DNA from: Candidatus Hermodarchaeota archaeon | GTDB lineage: Archaea > Asgardarchaeota > Hermodarchaeia > Hermodarchaeales > Hermodarchaeaceae | Reading direction: 5' to 3' | Assembly: GCA_016839995.1 (NCBI GenBank) | Contig: JAEOTD010000113.1 | Location: 1 to 10,149, forward strand | DNA: 10,149 nucleotides | In this document: positions 1 to 5,909 of the stretch, in pieces | Layout of the letters: each line of letters starts with the position of its first letter | Position numbering within the stretch: position 1 is the first letter of the stretch | Position numbers and translations under genes: made by a program | The notes under the pieces: generated by a model | The model's database searches: none | Told to the model about the DNA's origin: nothing | The model's input: only the letters and a program-made list of their open reading frames with translations

Positions 1-501
1 GCAGAACGACTTCACATGAGCCAACTTGGATCTGATGAATTTGTCATAGATATGTTCGCAGGTATTGGACAACTGTCCTTGCCAATGGCGGTGCATGCAA
101 AACCTAGAGTCATCCACGCCATTGAATGGAACCCCGATGCATATCATTATTTACAGCAGAATATCCAGGCAAACAAAGTCTCAGAAATCTACACACCCCA
201 TTTTGGAGATACCCGTCTAATAACACCGAAGATTGGAAAAGCAGACCGAATTATTATGGGCCTTATTCAGGGGACCGACCTGTATCTCGAACAAGGAGTC
301 CAAAGCCTGCGTTCAGGTGGCATGTTGCATATTCATGAAATTGGACCAAAGGAGAAAATGGAAACTGAACTACTAAAAAAATTAAAGAACGTAGCTGCAA
401 CGGCTTCTCGTCGAGTTGAAATCATAAATACTCGAATAATTAAAACCTACAACCCAAGACACAATCATTTCGCACTTGATGTCCAATTATTTGATAAATG
501 A
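1..501 (+). CDS. taw2: Tyw2/Taw2-like tRNA(Phe) wyosine-pathway aminocarboxypropyltransferase, 5'-truncated by the window
   Basis: The reading frame is open from base 1 (Ala-Glu-Arg-Leu-His before the first Met at 16), so the gene begins outside the window and 16 is not its start. The visible part is the class I SAM-binding Rossmann domain of the Trm5/Tyw2 family: motif I D-M-F-A-G-I-G-Q-L-S-L-P, an acidic strand-2 end (A-I-E-W-N-P-D-A), then G-D-T-R and D-R-I-I-M-G-L-I. Trm5 m1G37 methyltransferases usually have an N-L/P-P motif at that last site. The M-G-L-I form and the later H-I-H-E resemble Tyw2, which transfers the 3-amino-3-carboxypropyl group of SAM to the wyosine precursor at position 37 of tRNA(Phe). 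The C-terminal Y-N-P-R-H-N-H-F-A-L-D-V matches the usual Y-A-P-G-V-W-H end of the family. It converges on tyrS with a 6-nt gap. A Trm5 paralogue is the alternative. Confidence 0.82.
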   Translation, partial: AERLHMSQLGSDEFVIDMFAGIGQLSLPMAVHAKPRVIHAIEWNPDAYHYLQQNIQANKVSEIYTPHFGDTRLITPKIGKADRIIMGLIQGTDLYLEQGVQSLRSGGMLHIHEIGPKEKMETELLKKLKNVAATASRRVEIINTRIIKTYNPRHNHFALDVQLFDK

Positions 502-507
502 AGCAAA

Positions 508-1614
508 TCAGCGTGTTATCTGATAATCCATGATTTCTTGGTACAGCTTCTTTGCTTCAAGGTTTTCGTTAAAATATTTTCGAGCTGGTTCTAAAAATTC
601 ACAAAGCGCCTGAGTGGTGGCTTCTTTCAAGTCTAACGGATGGATAGCTCCAGCAGCATATAATGATTCAAGCTCATCCGCACTTGTGAGACTTAATGGC
701 CCCCCGTACTTTTCCGCACGTTCAATGTGCAGGGTGTAACCTTCTTTAGTGAACAGAATATTGCGAATATAACTGAGAACCGGATTATTCTCTACTTCTT
801 GTGCAGGACAATAGGCATTTTTGATTTTACGTTTTATCTCTCGAGTTGAATCATGAATGAAAATGGCATCGCCTGGTTTTGACTTTGACATCTTGATGTC
901 AATAGCAAGATCTTGAGCTGAAAATTCTGAGGCTACATCCATGCGAGCGGTTCCTGTCAGTCCAGGGAGCAGTGGCATATGCACTCCAATCGGTTTCCAG
1001 CCCAGATTCATCTTATCAGCTACTTCTCGGGCTAGTACATGTGCACGTCGTTGATCCATTCCTGAGAGACAGATTTCGTATTTTTGATCAATGATATCTG
1101 TTACTTGTAAAAGTGGGTAAATGAGTTTTGAGAAGTCAATTGCCGCCTCTTCGTCTGTACGACCCATTATATCGGTTGAACGTCTAACGCGAGCTAGTGT
1201 AAGGTTTTTTGCAACACGAAGAATTTTCTCCCAATAGTCCAATCGGCGCATTAAATCCTCAGCTGTTACGATGTGAACCTTAGTAGTATCTACATTGAGT
1301 GCAACAAAGCAGTGGCGTAGGTATTCAGAACAGCGGCGAATTTTGTCAATGTTCCCACTAAATTTATCGTTAACCTGAGCATGCCAAGTTGCGAGGAGAA
1401 TCTCCATTCGAACGCCCAGTTCAACAAGCTCATTTAGTTTCTGCACCCACCCGGTCCAGCCTATGTGGAATAAGCCACTGGGCTCAACACCTATGTAGCC
1501 TCGGGGTTTCTCTTGGCGAGAAAGGATTTTGGTTAAATCCTCAATGGTAAGCACTTCTTGAGTGTGCTTAGCAATTTTTTCTACGCTAGGAGGAAGGCTA
1601 TTCACAGGTAACAC
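508..1614 (-). CDS. tyrS: Tyrosyl-tRNA synthetase (archaeal/eukaryotic type)
   Basis: This class I synthetase of 368 aa charges tRNA(Tyr) in the cytoplasm. Signature 1 lies in Y-I-G-V-E-P-S-G-L-F-H-I-G-W (residues 40-53), with Trp instead of the usual final His/Gly-type residue of HIGH. The second signature is a perfect K-M-S-K-S (241-245). The tyrosine pocket is visible as Y-P-L-L-Q-V-T-D (166-173), matching Tyr151, Gln155 and Asp158 of the Methanocaldococcus jannaschii enzyme, followed by G-M-D-Q-R-R-A-H (185-192). That Asp argues for tyrosine and against tryptophan. Length fits the compact archaeal form. The start is GTG at 1614: the only nearby ATG (1632) runs into an in-frame TAA. It is divergent from the Toprim gene and converges with the Tyw2-like gene. 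Confidence 0.93.
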   Translation of the reverse strand: MLPVNSLPPSVEKIAKHTQEVLTIEDLTKILSRQEKPRGYIGVEPSGLFHIGWTGWVQKLNELVELGVRMEILLATWHAQVNDKFSGNIDKIRRCSEYLRHCFVALNVDTTKVHIVTAEDLMRRLDYWEKILRVAKNLTLARVRRSTDIMGRTDEEAAIDFSKLIYPLLQVTDIIDQKYEICLSGMDQRRAHVLAREVADKMNLGWKPIGVHMPLLPGLTGTARMDVASEFSAQDLAIDIKMSKSKPGDAIFIHDSTREIKRKIKNAYCPAQEVENNPVLSYIRNILFTKEGYTLHIERAEKYGGPLSLTSADELESLYAAGAIHPLDLKEATTQALCEFLEPARKYFNENLEAKKLYQEIMDYQITR

Positions 1615-1743
1615 TTCTTATGTCTCGTGCATGGTCTGAATGCTATAGTTAGCAAGCATTCGGTGTATTTACAAGTTTCTAAGAGTACATATAGACCCGA
1701 TTAATTGTAACTGGAACCTGAAAACAAGGAGTAGTCAAATTTC
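1615..1743. promoter_or_regulatory. Divergent intergenic promoter region between tyrS and the Toprim gene
   Basis: This 129-bp gap separates two divergently transcribed genes and must hold both promoters. On the plus strand a TATA-like tacatata lies near 1687-1694, and an aaggag Shine-Dalgarno-like motif is at 1726-1731, about 12 nt before the ATG at 1744. I see no clear box for tyrS. The TATA assignment is by eye. Confidence 0.4.
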
Positions 1744-2163
1744 ATGTGCCCGCAGCGAAAAGCAACCCAATCCAAACAGGAACGATTACAGGAGCGTTTT
1801 GACAAGGGACTTCAATTATTAATTGCGCTTTCTGAAGAGGGGGTGCCAATTGTTGTTGAAGGTCTCAAAGACATTACCGCGTTACGAGGTTTGGGATTAC
1901 CTGGTCCAATTCACACTTTATCGGGGCATAATATCGTTAGTCTTGCAGATGAACTTGCCGATAATCATCGCCTGCTTATTCTATTCGATTTTGACAGACG
2001 GGGAGGTCAATTAACTCGATATTTGACAAGACAACTGGAAGGACGAGGTGTGAATATACTCCATAAGGAACGCCATCAATTAAGACGCGCGTTTTGCTGG
2101 CGTGTTCGGGTGATAGAAGGACTGAAGCATATGGACAATTCTCCGAAAGGCACAAAGTTTTAA
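1744..2163 (+). CDS. Small Toprim-domain protein (UPF0292 type)
   Basis: This 139-aa protein consists of an N-terminal helical stretch and one Toprim fold. The catalytic-type glutamate is in V-V-E-G-L-K-D (E39), and the acidic D-x-D pair is in L-F-D-F-D-R-R-G (D82, D84). This is the E...DxD layout of Toprim nucleases and primases, and the overall pattern fits the archaeal UPF0292 family, related to RNase M5-like Toprim proteins. No substrate is proven for that family. The C-terminal L-R-R-A-F...R-V-I-E-G-L matches the family's usual tail, so the gene looks intact. It lies 137 nt upstream of dnaG in the same orientation, so two Toprim proteins are adjacent. The ATG at 1744 has aaggag upstream. 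Family confidence is good; molecular function is unknown. Confidence 0.8.
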   Translation: MCPQRKATQSKQERLQERFDKGLQLLIALSEEGVPIVVEGLKDITALRGLGLPGPIHTLSGHNIVSLADELADNHRLLILFDFDRRGGQLTRYLTRQLEGRGVNILHKERHQLRRAFCWRVRVIEGLKHMDNSPKGTKF

Positions 2164-2300
2164 TGCAGTTTCTTCGTGTGGCTAATTACATTACGCTTAC
2201 CATATTACTAAACAGTATCACAGATTGTGCAAAAATGGGCAACCGTAAGATGATGCGCCCATGCACTAAATTCACAAATCACTCTTACTAGGTGGCGATT

Positions 2301-3609
2301 ATGGGAGCAAATGCAGAAAGCACTGGAACTACTAAATATTGTATTCGTGGAAAAATCGAAATTGATGGAGTAGTAGAAACCCCCGATGTGGTAGGTGCTC
2401 TCTTTGGCCAAACTGAGGGCCTACACTTCACATCGATGATGTGAAGGGGTAATCGGTGAAGATTTGGACCTAAGAGAATTACAACAGTCGGGGCGAATTG
2501 GTCGAATAAAAGTTGAACTTCACTCTGAAAGCGGAAAATCAAAAGGAATAATAACCATTCCTTGTAGCCTTGATAGAACTGAAACTGCAATCCTTGCAGC
2601 AGCAATGGAAACTGTTGATCGAGTGGGTCCCTGCACAGCAAAAATCATCCTTGAAAAATTAGAGGATGTACGAGAAGAGAAGCGGAAGCAAATTATTGAT
2701 CGCGCTGTCGATTTGTTACGAGATTGGGAGGGAGAAATTTCTCCTGATTCTCAGGAAATGACAGATACGGTTCTTCGAGAAACACGAACCGCAGATATCA
2801 TAAAACTAGGGAAAGAAAAACTTCCCGCAGGGCCGACAGCGAAAACCTCCAAAAACATAATCATTGTGGAGGGACGAGCAGATGTACTTGCCTTACTGCG
2901 ATCCGGTGTAAAGAACTCGGTTGCAGTTGAGGGAACTTCAATCCCCAAGTCAATTGCGGATATTGCTAAGGAAAAAACCGTAATTGCCTTCCTTGATGGA
3001 GACCGGGGCGGTGATTTAATCCTCAAAGAACTCTCACAGGTTATCAAGGTTGATTTTGTCGCTCGAGCACCAACAGGAAGAGAAGTCGAAGAATTAACTC
3101 ATAAAGAAGTTACGAAGGCTCTCCGGAATAAGGTTCCAGCTGAACAGGTGATTGGAAAACCAAAGCGCAAAGCCAAAACCACACAACCGAGGAAGACCCC
3201 TGAAAAGAAACGAACCCGTCGAACTACTGTTACAAAAGCTAAAGAACCGCATCATAAAAAGACTCGAACTACAACACGAGCAAAGCCTGTTGCGAAGGCT
3301 GAACCCAAACCTAAGGATTTGGGAATACCCGAACCTGTATTGAAATTCTCCGAAAAAATTCAGCAGACTATGATGGCTGTTATTCTCGATGAGAAGTTCA
3401 ATCAACTCAAAGAAACTCACGTTGGGGAACTGGCAAATGAGTTACAAAATCTCAACAAGGGAAAGGTCCTCATACTTGATGGAGTTGTGACCCAACGACT
3501 TATCGACATAGCTGAGGACCGTGGCATTGAGTTAATAATTGGAGTACGAATAGGCAATATCGTCAAGAAACCAGCGAAAATGCGCATACATACCTTCGAC
3601 GAATTATGA
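2301..3609 (+). CDS. dnaG: Archaeal DnaG primase / exosome-associated DnaG, reading frame interrupted by a 28-nt intron-like insertion
   Basis: The protein is encoded in two segments, 2301-2424 and 2453-3609. Joined, they give 426 aa. Exon 1 starts at ATG 2301 (ggtgg just upstream) and encodes the conserved archaeal DnaG N-terminus, with K-I-E-I-D-G-V-V-E-T-P-D-V-V-G-A-L-F-G-Q-T-E-G-L ending the segment. Exon 2 resumes with G-E-D-L-D-L-R-E-L-Q. The Toprim domain follows: I-V-E-G-R-A-D-V (E181) and L-D-G-D-R-G-G-D (D223, D225). A Lys/Arg/Thr-rich linker covers about residues 276-330. A conserved C-terminal domain ends I-R-I-G-N-I-V-K-K-P...F-D-E-L. Archaeal DnaG has oligonucleotide-synthesis activity and is an RNA-exosome subunit. 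Unspliced, exon 1 hits TGA at 2442-2444, and the exon-2 frame is blocked upstream by TGA at 2437-2439. The TTG at 2464 is therefore an unlikely true start, because it would drop a conserved domain. Confidence 0.9.
2425..2452 (+). other. Putative 28-nt BHB intron in dnaG
   Basis: The insertion breaks the dnaG frame. Its core is a perfect 9-bp hairpin: CTTCACATC (2426-2434), loop GAT, GATGTGAAG (2438-2446). Outside it a 4-bp central helix can form between GCCU (2419-2422) and GGGU (2447-2450), with two G.U pairs at the ends. This leaves a 3-nt 5' bulge ACA (2423-2425) and a 3-nt 3' bulge AAU (2451-2453). Cutting each bulge after its second base, as archaeal splicing endonuclease does, removes exactly 2425-2452. 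Joining gives GGC CTA CTC GGT GAA, that is G-L-L-G-E, the family consensus, in frame. The outer helix is weak: one direct G-C pair, or ACUG/CGGU with an AGG bulge. Alternatives are a pseudogenising insertion or an assembly artefact, but the hairpin and exact frame repair argue against these. Confidence 0.75.
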
Positions 3610-3736
3610 AGCTCAAGAAAGTCTGTCAAGTCAGCAACGCGCGACATCCTCCCTTTTCAAAAGGAAAGGGCTTCGGACTTTTCACTTCCTGTTACGCTCA
3701 TCGCCGAGGCGCGTTTTGCCCGAAACTTACCAGGTT

Positions 3737-3910
3737 CTAACGCTTCTCCGCCCCGTCTCCTGCCCCTTGTTCAGGGGAATTTCTTGCTACGCCGGAGGGG
3801 GCATCATGCACGTAAATCCAGCCCTGCCGCCTAATGACTGGTACAATATCAACCCAGTCGGGCATATTATAGTCTTTAATAAAATTCCCTTTAAAATCCA
3901 AAATTATCCC
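3737..3910 (-). pseudogene. Possible C-terminal tail of a degraded TnpB
   Basis: A 57-codon minus-strand stretch is open between a TGA at 3911-3913 and a TAG at 3737-3739. Its end reads V-H-D-A-P-S-G-V-A-R-N-S-P-E-Q-G-A-G-D-G-A-E-K-R, which is the kind of Gly/Ala/Glu-rich tail that follows the zinc-finger/RuvC part of TnpB proteins. It lies directly upstream of the reRNA-like right end, the position tnpB would occupy. None of the RuvC or zinc-finger motifs remain, and the first part (D-F-K-G-N-F...) is not recognisable. It is a remnant at best. Confidence 0.35.
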
Positions 3911-3926
3911 TCATAATAATATGAGG
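3909..3926. repeat. Inverted repeat CCTCATA-ATAA-TATGAGG
   Basis: A perfect 7-bp inverted repeat with a 4-nt loop sits at the junction between the IS-like patch and the promoter region of the 3-TM protein gene. It could be a subterminal palindrome of the IS200/IS605 remnant or an operator. It lacks a following T-run on either strand, so it is not an obvious terminator. Confidence 0.6.
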
Positions 3927-3943
3927 TGTTTCACTCCGACAAA

Positions 3944-3951
3944 GTTAAATA
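3944..3951 (+). promoter_or_regulatory. Candidate TATA box for the 3-TM protein/atpD pair
   Basis: GTTAAATA lies 52-59 nt before the GTG at 4003. A start of transcription about 25 nt downstream would leave a leader of roughly 25-30 nt. Assigned by eye from archaeal TATA resemblance and position. Confidence 0.4.
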
Positions 3952-3955
3952 CCGA

Positions 3956-3996
3956 ACGCTCGCATTTTCGCTTCATCCTATCATCACAGCGAGCGT
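3956..3996 (+). repeat. 8-bp inverted repeat flanking the leader of the 3-TM gene
   Basis: ACGCTCGC (3956-3963) and GCGAGCGT (3989-3996) are perfect inverse complements, separated by 25 nt. The right arm ends 6 nt before the GTG at 4003. In RNA this could form a stem-loop over the ribosome-entry region. In DNA it could be a regulator site. If transcription starts about 25 nt after the TATA-like box, the left arm may lie outside the mRNA, which would favour a DNA role. Confidence 0.55.
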
Positions 3997-4002
3997 GTAG
4001 TT

Positions 4003-4290
4003 GTGGCCGAAACGAACACAAAGCTCATCCGAATCTTACAGGTTGTTGGAATTCTCTTCTTACTTGGAGCAGGATTTCTTGCCCTTACGAATCTAATTCT
4101 TCCTATCGATTTTGACCAAGCAGCATCGATTCTTCTTTTGTCGAGTTTGCTGATCTGTGGACTTTGTTTTGGCATGACCGGATTGATGAACGAAAACCCT
4201 GAACGCACTCGCAGATTGCTCATTGAATGGTTCATTGTAGTTGCAGCGATTCTTATTTGGGTAGTAGGAGTCTATGCATTACTTCCTTGA
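4003..4290 (+). CDS. Small membrane protein with three predicted TM segments
   Basis: I do not recognise this 95-aa protein. Hydrophobic segments lie at about residues 9-31, 43-65 and 73-93. A short N-terminal M-A-E-T-N-T-K-L-I-R precedes the first. Between the second and third is a charged loop N-E-N-P-E-R-T-R-R. The positive charge pattern suggests that loop is cytoplasmic. The start is GTG at 4003, just 3' of the 8-bp inverted repeat. The stop (TGA, 4288-4290) is 9 nt before the atpD start, so the two are almost certainly co-transcribed. A link to ATP synthase is possible from position only; the sequence is not an AtpK (c-ring) subunit, since it lacks the two-helix hairpin with a central carboxylate. 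Confidence 0.7.
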   Translation: MAETNTKLIRILQVVGILFLLGAGFLALTNLILPIDFDQAASILLLSSLLICGLCFGMTGLMNENPERTRRLLIEWFIVVAAILIWVVGVYALLP

Positions 4291-4299
4291 GGGATTACC

Positions 4300-4956
4300 T
4301 TGTCTGAATCGGCAGGAATCATTGCTGGTGTCCGTCCTACACGCATGGAATTACTCACCCTTAAGGAACGTCGTGAACTAGCTGCCCGAGGTTATGAGTT
4401 ACTCCGCGAAAAACAAGATGCTCTTGTTCGTGAATTCTTTGCTATCTTATCTGAAGCCAAAAAACATCGAGAAGAAATGGAAACGACACTTACTGAAGCA
4501 TTTACATCACTAATAAATGCAAAACTCGTTGAGGGCGGAGCAAAACTTGAAGAATTGGCTTTAGGTGCAAAGAGCCCATTGGATTTTGAAGTTGAAACAC
4601 GAAATACAATGGGAGTAGCAGTTCCCATTTTTCGCATCACTGAACAAGAAGAGGCTGTACAATTACATTATAGTCTAGCTGGAACATCAGCCACTGTGGA
4701 TAAAGCAGCCCAGAAAGTACGATTAGCTCTTGATAAGGTTGTTCGACTAGCTGAAGTTGAAGCAACGGTCAAACGACTTGCTGCAGAAATTGAAAAGACC
4801 AAACGCCGTGTTAATGCCCTCAACTACGTTGTACTGCCCCGGATTAATAACACAATTCGATACATTGAACTCATGCTGGAAGAACAAGAAAGAGAAGATC
4901 TCTTCCGGATGAAACGTGTCAAAGCAATGTTAGAGCGAAAAGAAGGCGCTCAATAG
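4300..4956 (+). CDS. atpD: V/A-type ATP synthase subunit D (central stalk)
   Basis: The 218-aa protein forms the rotating central shaft of the archaeal A-type ATP synthase, inside the A3B3 head. Diagnostic features are the N-terminal P-T-R-M-E-L-L-T-L-K-E-R-R (about residues 13-25), a long antiparallel coiled coil of charged heptads at both ends, and the C-terminal R-R-V-N-A-L-N-Y-V-V-L-P-R-I (about 168-181), which is nearly invariant in D subunits. Length matches the family. The start is TTG at 4300 with gaggg at 4289-4293 overlapping the previous stop. No other ATP synthase subunit is in the window; the neighbours are the 3-TM protein upstream and nac downstream on the other strand with a 1-nt gap between stop codons. 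So the gene is separated here from the usual atp operon, or that operon lies elsewhere. Confidence 0.95.
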   Translation: MSESAGIIAGVRPTRMELLTLKERRELAARGYELLREKQDALVREFFAILSEAKKHREEMETTLTEAFTSLINAKLVEGGAKLEELALGAKSPLDFEVETRNTMGVAVPIFRITEQEEAVQLHYSLAGTSATVDKAAQKVRLALDKVVRLAEVEATVKRLAAEIEKTKRRVNALNYVVLPRINNTIRYIELMLEEQEREDLFRMKRVKAMLERKEGAQ

Positions 4957-4957
4957 A

Positions 4958-5350
4958 TTATTTTTCTGTTAGGACAATAATTGCTTTGGCTAGATTGCCC
5001 TCAGCAGTTCGTAAAGCTTCACGAGCCTCTTCTTCGGACACATTTGCTTGACTAGCAACTAGCTGGACATCCTCATCAGTAAATGATAGAACCGGCGTAG
5101 ATGGAACTCCTTCTTCAAGTTCAGTAGATGCTGTAAGGCTTCTTTCTTCTGATTGACCCATTATTTGGTAAATATCATCCCCCTGGGCCTGCATCATGAG
5201 TACTTGGGCTTGAGGAATAACTAGTTCTTTATCGGACAACCGAATGATAACCTCTGTTACATCCTCTAATTGCTGGAAATCAACACCCATTCGGCGCATC
5301 TGGCGTTCCATGGATCGCTTCTTTGACTTGACTTTCTTTACTTTCACCAA
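4958..5350 (-). CDS. nac: Archaeal nascent polypeptide-associated complex protein (NAC alpha)
   Basis: This 130-aa protein binds nascent chains at the ribosome exit. The NAC fold covers about residues 15-65 (M-E-R-Q-M-R-R-M-G-V-D-F, then V-T-E-V-I-I-R-L and Q-V-L-M-M-Q-A-Q-G-D-D-I-Y-Q-I-M-G). An acidic spacer leads to a C-terminal UBA domain (about 90-130: D-E-D-V-Q-L-V-A-S-Q-A-N-V-S-E-E-E-A-R, G-N-L-A-K-A-I). The N-terminus is Lys-rich (K-V-K-K-V-K-S-K-K-R), suitable for rRNA contact. The start is TTG at 5350; a GTG follows as codon 2 and could serve instead. It lies downstream of the PUA gene (49-nt gap) and pan on the same strand. An archaeal NAC/PUA neighbourhood is common. Confidence 0.95.
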   Translation of the reverse strand: MVKVKKVKSKKRSMERQMRRMGVDFQQLEDVTEVIIRLSDKELVIPQAQVLMMQAQGDDIYQIMGQSEERSLTASTELEEGVPSTPVLSFTDEDVQLVASQANVSEEEAREALRTAEGNLAKAIIVLTEK

Positions 5351-5399
5351 AGTGAATTCCTCAGCTATTTTTCAGAATCGATTAATAGATTGACCAAAT

Positions 5400-5783
5400 T
5401 TAGGTTTTCCGTTTCTTTATTGCATGACGGGTTTTCACGGCGATCCCCCGATTGAGGTCTAACATTTCTTGAGGGCTAAGATGAGCTTTGCCAACAGCTA
5501 GGAGTTGATCTTGTTCATCAACAATAATGATCTCATCACCTGCGCGGAGTTCCGAATCAACCGATGTTACATGCTTTGCAAAGACACTGCGCCCCTCCGC
5601 GATGAACTGTGCCACTTCCTGGTTGACGACCACTCGACGCTTTGGAAAGGGTAGCAATTGATGTAACCTTTGCCCTCCTTCGATTGTAAGTACAATCATT
5701 CCGTCGTGAGCTCGGACAGTTGCCAATATCTTTGAATTAAGGGTGACCCTACGAATCCGACCCGAGCTTTTAGAAACCTCCAC
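5400..5783 (-). CDS. PUA-domain RNA-binding protein (minimal call from GTG)
   Basis: This is a stand-alone archaeal PUA protein, of a family often found next to NAC. The PUA domain is in the second half (about residues 50-122): V-V-V-N-Q-E-V-A-Q-F-I-A-E-G-R-S-V-F-A-K, then L-R-A-G-D-E-I-I-I-V-D, and A-V-G-K-A-H-L-S-P-Q-E-M-L-D-L-N-R-G-I-A-V-K-T-R-H. PUA domains bind structured RNA; the exact target is unknown here. The GTG at 5783 is the only usable start in frame, giving 127 aa, but it probably cuts the protein short: family-like sequence continues upstream to the pan stop (see the 5784-5909 entry), which would make about 169 aa. It sits between pan and nac in one operon. Confidence 0.85.
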   Translation of the reverse strand: MEVSKSSGRIRRVTLNSKILATVRAHDGMIVLTIEGGQRLHQLLPFPKRRVVVNQEVAQFIAEGRSVFAKHVTSVDSELRAGDEIIIVDEQDQLLAVGKAHLSPQEMLDLNRGIAVKTRHAIKKRKT

Positions 5784-5909
5784 CTTACATTCAGCGGGGA
5801 ATAGTAAATGCCCTATTGGTGCATTGAATTGGTAGTTAGCGATGCCCCTTATTCGGTAAAGCCTTTCAGTGATTTGCGACGTGACTCGCCTCGTCTTCTC
5901 TACAACGAC
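5784..5909 (-). other. Coding-like N-terminal extension of the PUA protein without a canonical start codon
   Basis: These 42 codons are in frame with the PUA gene and start immediately after the pan TAA (5910-5912). They encode I-T-E-R-L-Y-R-I-R-G-I-A-N-Y-Q-F followed by A-P-I-G-H-L-L-F-P. This resembles the R-x-I-A-D/N-Y-Q-F...G..L-F-P N-terminal motif of archaeal PUA proteins. No ATG, GTG or TTG occurs in the stretch. An ATG at 5915-5917 overlaps the end of pan in the typical coupled-operon position but is in another frame and reaches TAG after five codons (M-D-K-S-L). A -1 shift at 5903, or one missing base, would join it to V-E-K-T-R-R... and give a normal gene. Confidence 0.65.

Larger units (their letters stand above)
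3641..3926 (-). mobile_element. Decayed IS200/IS605 (TnpB-type) element remnant, right-end/reRNA-like region
   Basis: This GC-richer patch sits in the otherwise gene-free interval 3610-4002. Read on the minus strand it ends with AAGCCCTTTCC, a short hairpin (CCTTTT 3652-3657 / AAAAGG 3659-3664) and GGGAGGATGTCGCGC. This resembles the right ends of archaeal IS605/IS1341 elements, where the 3' part of the TnpB guide RNA lies. Other stems are visible, for example CCCCT/AGGGG (3763-3767/3773-3777). A 57-codon open tail lies upstream on the same strand. The far boundary may be the palindrome at 3909-3926 (CCTCATA/TATGAGG), but that is a guess. No transposase catalytic motif is present. The resemblance is from memory of the family, not a search. 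Confidence 0.5.

Noticed and set aside
2094..2291. 65-aa plus-strand ORF overlapping the end of the Toprim gene
   Set aside because: It overlaps a conserved gene in another frame, resembles nothing, and has no separate start signal.
2164..2300. Small RNA in the 137-nt gap before dnaG
   Set aside because: A GATGATG resembling a C box is present, but no paired D box or complete guide layout could be found.
2426..2446. The dnaG hairpin as a transcription terminator
   Set aside because: It lies inside a conserved gene, has no T-run after it, and the coding sequence resumes at once in the frame predicted by BHB splicing.
2421..2454. Translational bypass (ribosome hop) over the dnaG hairpin
   Set aside because: No matched take-off and landing codons flank the gap, whereas two 3-nt bulges with correct cut sites are present.
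3094..3420. Minus-strand and alternate-frame ORFs within dnaG
   Set aside because: They are antisense or frame shadows of the strongly conserved dnaG sequence.
2464..3609. TTG at 2464 as the real start of DnaG
   Set aside because: It would discard the conserved N-terminal region encoded at 2301-2424, including F-G-Q-T-E-G-L, which is intact on the other side of the hairpin.
3716..3916. 66-aa plus-strand ORF in the dnaG-downstream interval
   Set aside because: Composition is not protein-like, and the stretch is better explained by the minus-strand IS605-like remnant and its stems.
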